Positions 1-5,967 of a stretch of DNA of 7,861 nucleotides are shown piece after piece. The notes beneath the pieces were generated by a model. It had not been told where the DNA came from, made no database searches, and saw only the letters and a program-made list of their open reading frames with translations. The position numbers and the translations under genes are program-made. Position 1 is the first letter of the stretch. The number at the start of each line of letters is the position of its first letter. The DNA lies in assembly GCA_905197685.1 (NCBI GenBank), contig CAJJZS010000025.1, positions 1-7,861 on the forward strand. Reading direction: 5' to 3'. The stretch is from an uncultured Oscillospiraceae bacterium. GTDB lineage: Bacteria; Bacillota; Clostridia; Oscillospirales; Ruminococcaceae.

Positions 1-90
1 ACGAGACACGGCAAAATAACCTCCAATCGGCTACCGTGTCCCTGCAAGTCGTCATTGGTTTGTGTAGACGCAAAGAAACGGCGGCTCTGA
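1..90 (+). other. Open frame entering from the left edge, possible gene 3' end
   Basis: Frame 1 is open from the first base to a TGA at 88-90, giving 29 residues with a PCPC motif and a basic end (DAKKRRL). There is no start codon inside the window. The opposite strand is also open over most of this stretch, so openness alone says little. The last bases fall inside the duplicated element starting at 78, so if this is a gene its end lies in repeat sequence. I do not recognise a family. It may equally be non-coding sequence upstream of the repeat. Confidence 0.2.
5..40. repeat. 7-bp inverted repeat (GACACGG / CCGTGTC)
   Basis: GACACGG at 5-11 is perfectly complementary to CCGTGTC at 34-40, with a 22-nt loop. 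No T-tract follows on either strand, so it does not look like an intrinsic terminator. It could be a protein-binding palindrome, part of a structured leader or an element-end sequence. A 7-bp stem with a long loop can also arise by chance. Confidence 0.35.
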
Positions 91-171
91 AAATCAAAAC
101 TGCCGTTTCATAGGCGCGTGAAAATGTGTCTGCTCTGCGACGGCTTTTTCTTTTGTCGCTGTCCGACAGAT
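78..171 (+). repeat. Copy A of a ~95-bp dispersed structured repeat
   Basis: This 94-nt stretch matches 5859-5955 in the same orientation, with nine substitutions and two small gaps (one A, two Ts) by hand alignment, about 90% identity. It can form two hairpins. The first pairs AAACGGC (76-82) with GCCGTTT (102-108), extended by a G-T wobble. The second pairs GCGAC (138-142 region) with GTCGC (155-159) across a T-rich loop. The element lies 147 nt upstream of the BceA-type gene. Neither hairpin is followed by a clear U-tract, so this is not an ordinary terminator. Function is unknown; a mobile-element-associated non-coding element or RNA is an inference. Confidence 0.8.
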
Positions 172-199
172 ATGACTTTTTCTATTTTATGAATATCAT
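172..199 (+). promoter_or_regulatory. Candidate sigma-A promoter upstream of the hairpin leader
   Basis: ATGACT (172-177) resembles a -35 box at four of six positions, and TATCAT (194-199) matches the -10 consensus at five of six, with a 16-nt spacer. Transcription would begin near 206 and run straight into the hairpin/T-tract at 220-270 before reaching the BceA-type gene. I see no convincing promoter between that hairpin and the start codon. The assignment rests on consensus matching only. Confidence 0.4.
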
Positions 200-219
200 A
201 TCAAGGAACGACAAATCCA

Positions 220-270
220 GCATGAGTAAATCACGCATGTTTTCTGCGTGATTTACTCATGCACTTTTTT
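220..270 (+). terminator. Perfect 18-bp hairpin with T-tract: terminator or attenuator
   Basis: The 18 bases at 220-237 are exactly complementary to 245-262, leaving a 7-nt loop (238-244), and six Ts follow at 265-270. This is a textbook intrinsic terminator for plus-strand transcription; nothing T-rich follows it on the minus strand. It ends 47 nt before the BceA-type start codon. It could stop transcription from the left, or act as a conditional attenuator of the transporter genes if the candidate promoter at 172-199 is used. The long perfect stem could also be a regulator-binding palindrome. Confidence 0.85.
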
Positions 271-317
271 ACTGTGTTCGATATACTGCTTGTGTACATT
301 GAAAGGAGCGATCAATA

Positions 318-1067
318 ATGAGTACACTATTAGAAGTAAAAGACATCACCAAAATCTATCCAAACCAGCCGAAACCAGGACTGGATCATGTTTCTTTTGA
401 AGTAATGCAGGGTGAATTTCTCGGTATTATGGGAGCTTCCGGCTCCGGTAAAACAACGCTTTTGAATGTGCTATCCACTATTGATATTCCTACAAGCGGC
501 AGCATCCGCATGGGAGGGAAAAAAATTCAAGAGCTTAGTCAAACACAGGCAGCCGATTTTCGTAAGAATAATCTCGGCTTTATCTTTCAAGAGTATTTTT
601 TGTTGGACAGTCTGACTGTGCAGGAAAATATTGCAGTTCCCTTGACTTTGCTCCATGAAAGCGCAAAGACGATTGATAAAAAAGTGATGGAGCTTGCGGA
701 ACTGTTCGGAATTGCTTCACAACTGAAAAAATATCCCAGTGAATTGTCTGGCGGTCAACGGCAACGTGTAGCGGCGGCTCGTGCAATGGTAAAACGCCCG
801 CTGTTAATTTTTGCAGACGAACCCACCGGGGCATTGGACAGCGGTTCAGCAACGGAACTGCTCTTTGCCCTCTCAGAAGTCAATCAGGCTTTAGGAACAA
901 CAATTTTAATGGTAACACATGACCCGTATGCGGCAAGCTATACAGATCGCATTTTGTACTTTAAGGACGGGCATATCATTTCCGAATTGAAACGGTGTAA
1001 CAGGGAACGCCGTGAATTCTATGAGGAAATCATGCAAGAAGCCGCCAGACAGGACGAAAAGCGTTAA
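318..1067 (+). CDS. BceA-type ABC transporter ATP-binding protein
   Basis: This 249-aa protein is the nucleotide-binding subunit of an ABC transporter of the peptide-antibiotic (BceA/MacB-like) family; it acts at the inner face of the membrane and hydrolyses ATP to drive its partner permease. All motifs are intact: Walker A GASGSGKTT at residues 39-47, Q-loop Q91, signature LSGGQ at 143-147, Walker B with D167-E168 and H-loop H201. Length is normal for the family. The C-terminal tail (about 222-249) is unusually charged. The start follows AAAGGAG (302-308) with a 9-nt spacer. The permease gene begins 11 nt downstream, so they form one operon. Expression may be limited by the hairpin at 220-270. 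Family is certain; a role in bacitracin or lantibiotic resistance is inferred from the partner permease. Confidence 0.95.
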   Translation: MSTLLEVKDITKIYPNQPKPGLDHVSFEVMQGEFLGIMGASGSGKTTLLNVLSTIDIPTSGSIRMGGKKIQELSQTQAADFRKNNLGFIFQEYFLLDSLTVQENIAVPLTLLHESAKTIDKKVMELAELFGIASQLKKYPSELSGGQRQRVAAARAMVKRPLLIFADEPTGALDSGSATELLFALSEVNQALGTTILMVTHDPYAASYTDRILYFKDGHIISELKRCNRERREFYEEIMQEAARQDEKR

Positions 1068-1078
1068 GGGGGGGCAAC

Positions 1079-3049
1079 ATGAAATTATCCGCAATCGCCT
1101 TAAAAAATCTGAAACGGAACTTTTCGTTTTATTCCCTGTACCTTTTTTCCGTTTCTTTTGTCTTGATGATTTACTTCTGCTTTACTTCATTTTCCATGAA
1201 CCAGATCATCATGGAAAAAATATCTTCGGATGGCAGAGTGGAAACCATGTGCCGGACAGTAGCAGTATTCATCATGGCATTTGTCATTTTTTATATGTTC
1301 TATTCCAATAGTTTTTTTATGCGGCGACGTATGAGAGAATTAGGGATTTATTCGCTACTTGGGTATCGAAAATCAACTATATTGAAATTACTGATCTTTG
1401 AAAATGTAATGATCTGCTTTGGCGGTATGATTCTTGGGATTCTGACTGGCAGTATTCTCCACAAAATCGTAATCGCCGGGATTGTGACCCTTTTGGGAAT
1501 ATCCGTAGATCAAAGCGCAATCCCTCTAATTTACCCGGCAGCAGTAAAGGCAATCCTTTCCTTTGTAATCGTCGTGCTGATTACACTTACACTTTCTAAC
1601 GCAAGTCTGCTCCGAAAATCTACCCTGCTTGATTTGGTGCGACTGGAAAAGAAAACGGAAAAACCGATCCATCACCATGCAATAACAGCGATATTGGGTG
1701 TCGGATTTCTCAGCGCAGGGTACGGCCTTGCATTGGACATTATGCGGGGAAAGCAGTCATTGTGGAATACCATTGGATTTTCTCCTATTGCCATGCTGAC
1801 ACTTCTTTGTGTTGTGGCAGGAACGATTCTGTTTATGTACTCATTCCTACCCTATGTCTGTCAGAAAATCCGGCAGAAAAAAAGCAGACTTTACCATGAA
1901 GATACCATTATTGTAGTGCCAAAGTTTATGCACCGCATCCGTTCTAATGCGAAATCACTGATTCTGCTGATCCTGCTGACAGCGGGGACGCTGGCGGTCT
2001 TTGGCTCGACGGTTCTTTCTATGTGGTATCCATACCAATCTTTCCGGCGCATTATCCCCTCTGCCATTGAATACCGAGTGACAAATGAGCAGGAAAAGGA
2101 AATCTCTTTGCAGGCTTTACAGGAGGCTTGCGACGAACAGGAATACGAAGTTTATGAAACGATTATTTTCAAAGTAAAAGCAACTTCTGATCGTCTGCCG
2201 ACAGAATACAGTATCAGTGAAGATAAGGGGCGTATTCCCGGATTTGAATGTATCAGCCGGACAGACTATGCCACCCTGCTTTCTCAGCAGGGAAAGAAAA
2301 CGGATATTCCAGAATTATCAGATACGGATTGCATTTTAATCAAATACTATCCAGACCATGAACATTCTGACATGGGAGCCTCGTATCGTCTGGACTTTGG
2401 AACAGGAATAACCGATGTAACAGTAAAACAGACAAGCATTGATAGTCCTATTGGCTTTTCAAACAGTGTTGGAACGCTGATTTTGTCGGATAACCTTTAT
2501 CAAAAAATGCGTGACAGTACCATAGATAGAGTTTCGGTTATCAGTATTAATGGTGAAAAAATGCGCTCTAATGAAACTGCCTACACAGCTTTGAAAGCGT
2601 CTATGCCGGACAACATTTATCTGGCAAGCGCATGGCAAAGAGAAAGTACCTTTGTCCGCGATGCAAGTTCCACTTTTTTGCTAATTTGTTTTACTACGAT
2701 TATTTTCTTAATTACTACGTGTAGTATTCTTTACTTTCAAAATATTTCGTCCGTAACCTATGACAAACCGGACTATGAAATCATGCTGAAAATGGGATAT
2801 AGTCACACAATGATTAAAAAATGTGTGCGTCGGCAGATACAGATTTATTACGGTATTCCCTATGTTATTGGATCGCTGCACAGCATTTTTGCGATGATTT
2901 GTTATAAGTCTGCACTGATGGACGATCTACTCGGACGGAACAGTGCCGTTGTTGCCCCGATCCTTTTGGCGGTGGCGATCTTCTCCATTATCTATGCTAT
3001 CTATTACCAGCTAACAAAACGTTCCTGCTATAAAATTGCCTTGATATAA
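1079..3049 (+). CDS. BceB-type ABC transporter permease (FtsX family)
   Basis: This 656-aa membrane protein has the hallmark BceB layout. About ten hydrophobic segments are visible, near residues 17-39, 57-79, 105-137, 151-173, 201-222, 235-258, 291-315, 531-553, 589-612 and 623-645. A large hydrophilic domain of roughly 215 residues (316-530) sits between segments 7 and 8 and should be extracellular. In BceAB systems this domain takes part in recognising peptide antibiotics or their lipid-cycle complexes and in signalling to a sensor kinase. FtsX-type coupling motifs are visible, e.g. MRRRMRELGIYSLLGYRKS near 81-99. The ATG follows a G-rich ribosome site (AAGGGGGGG, 1066-1074). It is the partner of the ATPase just upstream and is followed by a terminator at 3055-3089. 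Family confidence is high; the substrate cannot be read from sequence. Confidence 0.93.
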   Translation: MKLSAIALKNLKRNFSFYSLYLFSVSFVLMIYFCFTSFSMNQIIMEKISSDGRVETMCRTVAVFIMAFVIFYMFYSNSFFMRRRMRELGIYSLLGYRKSTILKLLIFENVMICFGGMILGILTGSILHKIVIAGIVTLLGISVDQSAIPLIYPAAVKAILSFVIVVLITLTLSNASLLRKSTLLDLVRLEKKTEKPIHHHAITAILGVGFLSAGYGLALDIMRGKQSLWNTIGFSPIAMLTLLCVVAGTILFMYSFLPYVCQKIRQKKSRLYHEDTIIVVPKFMHRIRSNAKSLILLILLTAGTLAVFGSTVLSMWYPYQSFRRIIPSAIEYRVTNEQEKEISLQALQEACDEQEYEVYETIIFKVKATSDRLPTEYSISEDKGRIPGFECISRTDYATLLSQQGKKTDIPELSDTDCILIKYYPDHEHSDMGASYRLDFGTGITDVTVKQTSIDSPIGFSNSVGTLILSDNLYQKMRDSTIDRVSVISINGEKMRSNETAYTALKASMPDNIYLASAWQRESTFVRDASSTFLLICFTTIIFLITTCSILYFQNISSVTYDKPDYEIMLKMGYSHTMIKKCVRRQIQIYYGIPYVIGSLHSIFAMICYKSALMDDLLGRNSAVVAPILLAVAIFSIIYAIYYQLTKRSCYKIALI

Positions 3050-3054
3050 AGCGG

Positions 3055-3089
3055 CGGCTGGCACCTTCATCAGTGTCAGCCGTTGGTTT
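3055..3089 (+). terminator. Intrinsic terminator after the BceAB-type pair
   Basis: CGGCTGGCAC (3055-3064) pairs with GTGTCAGCCG (3073-3082) as a 10-bp stem containing one G-T wobble, with an 8-nt loop, followed by an interrupted T-rich run. It starts 5 nt after the permease stop codon and separates the transporter operon from the two-component unit. The U-tract is imperfect, so readthrough into the kinase gene is possible. Confidence 0.75.
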
Positions 3090-3116
3090 ATTCAAAAATA
3101 TTTTAGAATAGTAACC

Positions 3117-3145
3117 TTGAACTCATTGGGAAAGGACAGTACAAT
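3117..3145 (+). promoter_or_regulatory. Sigma-A-type promoter of the two-component operon
   Basis: TTGAAC (3117-3122) and TACAAT (3140-3145) are separated by an optimal 17-nt spacer; each differs from consensus at one or two positions. It lies just after the transporter terminator. The predicted start point (about 3151-3153) is only about 5-7 nt before the kinase ATG, leaving no room for a ribosome binding site. Either the kinase mRNA is leaderless or a further upstream promoter is used. Confidence 0.6.
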
Positions 3146-3157
3146 ATTAGAAAAGAA

Positions 3158-4744
3158 ATGGGGGTGGAAAATACGAAAAGCACATATTTCTCAAGACAGA
3201 TTATTTGTGTGTTGAATCAATTTGCCGTGATCATTTATCTCGGCTTTATAGCGTACAACGGACATTATATAGAAAGCAATTACCTTGTTCATTTTCTATC
3301 TTTGTCGCTCTTGTTTTTTGACGCGGCGTATATCTCATATAAGAATGTAAAATGTAATAAGGTTCTGAACCACTTTTCCTTATTGTTATTGTTGCTGGGC
3401 TGGCAATTCTTATTGTACCTGTTTGATTTCCGGCCAATATCCAAAGCGGTTTCCATGCTGTTGTTGCCTGTCTGTTTTTATCAGTCAGCATATTTCATAC
3501 AGACATTTTTATTTCAGAGTTCCGCCTATCGGGGGCAAAAAGCGCTGCTTGCTTTTTTGAAAATTTCCTGCGTAACAGCAATTATTTGCTTCTTCTTTTC
3601 AGACAGGGCTTTTTTCACAGCCTACCAACTGCAATTTTTTATCTCGACACTGGCTCTTGCTGTCGTTGGTATCATACAGATAAAACGAATTGTCTTTGTG
3701 CTGAAAAGTCAAAGGAAACGTCTGCTTTTTCCACTGGCTCTTGTAGTAATTCCATTTGTAATATACCTTTTCGTTTTTCACAGGGAAGCGGAATATATGG
3801 CAAGCATGGGGAGCTACATCCCCGTTATGCTGGCATTTGTATGTATTCATAGTATCGTGTTCCAATACCATCCACAGCAGGTACAATTTTTAACGCTGTC
3901 AGGGGGATATATCGTTGCTCTGGTTTTTGTCGGATTGGTTGGACTTGTTGGAATGGCATATCTTTTTCAAATCCCACTTATGGCAATTTTGATGAGTGTT
4001 TACATAGTGGTTCTGCTGGCACAGGTTTACAATATCCTTTTGTATGTGCGGATTTGCAGACAGCCGACCGACTATAATAACCCCACGGATCGTCAGCACT
4101 TTTACGCCTATTCACTGGAACAGATTAAACGGGAAGAAAACTTAAAAAAAGATTTTTCCAACTATTTGCACGATAATATTTTGCAAAACCTGCTTTCCAT
4201 CAAAAACATGTTATGTAAAGCAGAGCAGCCAGAGATAAGGAGGTTACTTCTCGATACGTTGACAGAATTAAATGCTTCCATCCGTTTTCAAATGCAGACT
4301 TATCATCCAAATCTGGTAAAAAGTCTGACCTTAAAGGAGAATATTCAAAATCTGCTTGATTCAATGGAAGAAAACCATTCTGCAAATATTTGTTTGGACT
4401 GCGATAAAGATGTATTTCTTGTAGAGCCATATAATGTACTCATCTATCGAATGATAAAAGAACTGGTGACAAATGCGTTAAAACATTCCTCCGCGACGAC
4501 AATCGATGTTCTGCTGATACAGGAGGACGGACGCATTACCCTAAAGGTGACGGATAATGGTATAGGGTTCAAACCGTTCACTTATAAGTCAGGTTCACAT
4601 CAGGGGCTTGCTTCTATTGGGGAACAGGTCAGTTTATTAGATGGCACTATGAACATCCAACCCGCTACTGGTGGCGGAACGGCAGTTGTCATTTCTATGC
4701 CTATGAACGGAGGTGATTCGTATGAAAATTTTGTTGGTCGATGA
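3158..4744 (+). CDS. Polytopic sensor histidine kinase, HisKA_3/NarL type (ComP-like architecture)
   Basis: This 528-aa kinase would sense a signal at the membrane and phosphorylate the response regulator encoded next. Residues 1 to about 297 are almost entirely membrane helices (roughly eight or nine hydrophobic segments) with no large extracellular or PAS domain, so ligand sensing is probably within or near the membrane. A HisKA_3 dimerisation domain follows, with phospho-acceptor H338 in LHDNILQNLL. The HATPase_c domain has an N-box (ELVTNALKHS, N439), G1 box DNGIGF (466-471) and a glycine-rich GGGT loop (505-508). All catalytic motifs look intact. The ATG at 3158 is chosen because the frame is closed upstream at 3104 and no better start exists, but it lacks a ribosome binding site. 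Its end overlaps the regulator gene by 23 nt. Layout resembles peptide-sensing kinases such as ComP; the ligand is unknown. Confidence 0.9.
   Translation: MGVENTKSTYFSRQIICVLNQFAVIIYLGFIAYNGHYIESNYLVHFLSLSLLFFDAAYISYKNVKCNKVLNHFSLLLLLLGWQFLLYLFDFRPISKAVSMLLLPVCFYQSAYFIQTFLFQSSAYRGQKALLAFLKISCVTAIICFFFSDRAFFTAYQLQFFISTLALAVVGIIQIKRIVFVLKSQRKRLLFPLALVVIPFVIYLFVFHREAEYMASMGSYIPVMLAFVCIHSIVFQYHPQQVQFLTLSGGYIVALVFVGLVGLVGMAYLFQIPLMAILMSVYIVVLLAQVYNILLYVRICRQPTDYNNPTDRQHFYAYSLEQIKREENLKKDFSNYLHDNILQNLLSIKNMLCKAEQPEIRRLLLDTLTELNASIRFQMQTYHPNLVKSLTLKENIQNLLDSMEENHSANICLDCDKDVFLVEPYNVLIYRMIKELVTNALKHSSATTIDVLLIQEDGRITLKVTDNGIGFKPFTYKSGSHQGLASIGEQVSLLDGTMNIQPATGGGTAVVISMPMNGGDSYENFVGR
4709..4717 (+). 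promoter_or_regulatory. Strong ribosome binding site fixing the response-regulator start
   Basis: GGAGGTGAT is a near-perfect match to the anti-Shine-Dalgarno complement and lies inside the last codons of the kinase gene. It places the start at ATG 4722, not at the in-frame GTG at 4713, which overlaps the site itself. Translational coupling with the kinase is likely. Confidence 0.9.
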
Positions 4745-5330
4745 CCATATACTTTTTGCCAAGAGTCTTTCGATTGCCCTGTGTGATAATCCAGAGATTG
4801 AGCAATTTTCCAGTACAAAGGATATTCAAGATTTGGAAAAACAGATTGCCACAGAACTACCAGATATTTTACTGATTGACATTAACTTAGGAGGACTGGC
4901 AGACGAGGACGGTTTAATGCTCACACAACATTTGTTGGAGCGTTTTCCAGATCAAAAAATAGTCATTCTCTCTGGCTATAATCTTCCTGTTTATCGCAAA
5001 GAAGCAAAGAGGATCGGTGCAAGAGGGTTTATCAGTAAGGATGTAGAACCAGATGAGTTATTGCACATTTTATTGACCATCAAAGATGGGGCAACACACT
5101 TCCCACGGGAAGAAGTATTTATAGAAGAGCTGACAGACGGGGAGAGAAAAGTTCTCGAATTGGTTGCATCAGGCGTCAGGCGCCGCGAAATCGCTGAACA
5201 GCTTTTTATTAGTGAACGAACAGTATCAAATCATTTGCAACATATTTTTGGAAAATTGCAAGTTAGCTCTACCGTTGAGATGATAACAAAAGCTATTAAG
5301 TTAGGATACATTGCTCAATCGGTAATATGA
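4722..5330 (+). CDS. NarL/FixJ-family response regulator (receiver + LuxR HTH)
   Basis: This 202-aa cytoplasmic transcription factor is the expected partner of the upstream kinase. The receiver domain (about 1-120) has the acidic pair D7-D8, phospho-acceptor D53 in LLIDINLGG, S84 in the VILSGY strand and K106 in ISKD. A LuxR-type helix-turn-helix occupies about 137-197, including LTDGERKVLELVASG and the recognition-helix region ISERTVSNHLQHIFGKL. Length is typical of the family. The start at ATG 4722 follows a strong GGAGGTGAT site; the gene overlaps the kinase by 23 nt. Likely targets are the neighbouring transporter promoter or its own operon, but I see no repeated operator that proves it. 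BceAB systems normally use OmpR-type regulators, so this type is unexpected here. Confidence 0.94.
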   Translation: MKILLVDDHILFAKSLSIALCDNPEIEQFSSTKDIQDLEKQIATELPDILLIDINLGGLADEDGLMLTQHLLERFPDQKIVILSGYNLPVYRKEAKRIGARGFISKDVEPDELLHILLTIKDGATHFPREEVFIEELTDGERKVLELVASGVRRREIAEQLFISERTVSNHLQHIFGKLQVSSTVEMITKAIKLGYIAQSVI

Positions 5331-5389
5331 AATATAAAGTTTAGAACAAGCACATATCGCAACATTCCACAGGCAGACTATGAAATATA
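5326..5389 (+). repeat. Pair of 11-bp direct repeats TATGAAATATA before the XRE gene
   Basis: TATGAAATATA occurs at 5326-5336, spanning the response-regulator stop codon, and again at 5379-5389, 53 bp apart start to start. The second copy overlaps a weak -10-like TAGAAT (5388-5393), with TTCCAC (5365-5370) as a poor -35 candidate. The pair could be operator half-sites for the XRE protein or a small duplication. AT-rich words of this length can recur by chance. Confidence 0.3.
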
Positions 5390-5411
5390 GAATGTATGTG
5401 GGTGATGCAAT

Positions 5412-5780
5412 ATGGCAAAAATCGAAGATTGCCCTGGCTTTGAAACCTTCGGTGCGGATGTAAAAGAAGCACGGAAGGCGAAGAACCTTGCACGAAAAGA
5501 TTTAGCCGAAAAGGTGAATATTGATACCAGGTATCTTGCCAACATTGAAAACGAGGGCACGATCCCCAGCCTGCCGGTCATCATACAGCTTGTAAAAATC
5601 TGCGGCCTGCCGATGGAGAGATATTTCAATCCAGAGGTCATGCGAGAGGAAAGCGAGCTGCGCCAGCGGGTCGGACAGAAGTTGAAACTCTACCCGGAAC
5701 AGTATTTGCCTATCGTGGAAGGCGCCATTGACGGGGCCTTAAAAATTGAAAAGCCGAATGAAGAAACGGAGGGTGTCTGA
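5412..5780 (+). CDS. XRE-family helix-turn-helix transcriptional regulator
   Basis: This 122-aa DNA-binding protein has a Cro/C1-type HTH domain at about residues 13-72, covering FGADVKEARKAKN, the turn KVNIDTRYLANIENE and PSLPVIIQLVKICGLP. An acidic/basic helical tail of about 50 residues (ESELRQRVGQKLKLYP onward) follows, possibly for dimerisation. The ATG follows GGTGAT (5401-5406) at suitable spacing. It lies 81 nt after the response regulator with no terminator between, so readthrough from the two-component operon is possible, and ends in its own terminator. Its second half looks more GC-rich than the genes to its left, hinting at a different origin. Small regulators of this kind are common in Firmicute conjugative elements, where they control element genes; whether it acts here on the cargo or the element is unknown. 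Confidence 0.88.
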   Translation: MAKIEDCPGFETFGADVKEARKAKNLARKDLAEKVNIDTRYLANIENEGTIPSLPVIIQLVKICGLPMERYFNPEVMREESELRQRVGQKLKLYPEQYLPIVEGAIDGALKIEKPNEETEGV

Positions 5781-5795
5781 ACATCCTCTGTTTTT
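5767..5795 (+). terminator. Intrinsic terminator overlapping the XRE stop codon
   Basis: GAGGGTGT (5769-5776) pairs with ACATCCTC (5781-5788) with one G-T wobble, around a CTGA tetraloop that contains the stop codon; CG and TG outside extend the stem to about 10 bp. TTTTT follows at 5791-5795, and more Ts after that. The hairpin is partly made of the last codons of the gene, so coding and termination share the same bases. It closes the plus-strand block. Confidence 0.85.
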
Positions 5796-5858
5796 CTTAT
5801 TTTGCGGGCATTTTTGGACTTCTGCAACGCTTTATAAGTAGGGATAAGATACGGTATC

Positions 5859-5955
5859 ACGGCGCCTCTGAAAATCAAAACCGCCGTTTCATAAGGCGCG
5901 TGAAAATATGTCTGCTGTACGACGGCTTTTTTTCTTTTGCCGTCGTCCGGCAGAT
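5859..5955 (+). repeat. Copy B of the ~95-bp dispersed structured repeat
   Basis: This is the 97-nt partner of the element at 78-171, in the same orientation and about 90% identical. Hairpin 1 pairs ACGGCG (5859-5864) with CGCCGT (5882-5887); hairpin 2 is a perfect 8-bp stem, ACGACGGC (5919-5926) with GCCGTCGT (5939-5946), around a T-rich 12-nt loop. Copy B pairs better than copy A, where several of the same positions are wobbles. It ends 12 nt from the stop codon of the minus-strand permease, so it would lie in that gene's 3' untranslated region, but no U-tract follows either hairpin on that strand. Function unknown. Confidence 0.8.
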
Positions 5956-5967
5956 TAACATATGAAA

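Noticed and set aside
116..236. Alternative pairing of GCGTGA (116-121) with TCACGC (231-236) as an antiterminator for the leader hairpin
   Set aside because: Only six base pairs, far weaker than the 18-bp terminator stem, and the upstream partner lies before the candidate promoter.
1012..1311. A 99-codon plus-strand frame spanning the ATPase/permease junction
   Set aside because: It is a different frame of the two overlapping real genes and contains no recognisable domain.
4713..4721. GTG at 4713 as the response-regulator start
   Set aside because: It lies inside the GGAGGTGAT ribosome site that serves ATG 4722; the receiver domain begins normally as MKILLVDDH from the ATG.
5919..5946. Copy B second hairpin as the terminator of the minus-strand permease
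   Set aside because: The stem is strong but no U-tract follows it on the minus strand, so it does not meet the usual intrinsic-terminator pattern.
5908..5958. 16-codon open frame in repeat copy B starting MSAVRRLFFF
   Set aside because: No ribosome site, and the start and frame differ from those in copy A because of a substitution and a 2-nt indel; the copies conserve pairing better than coding.
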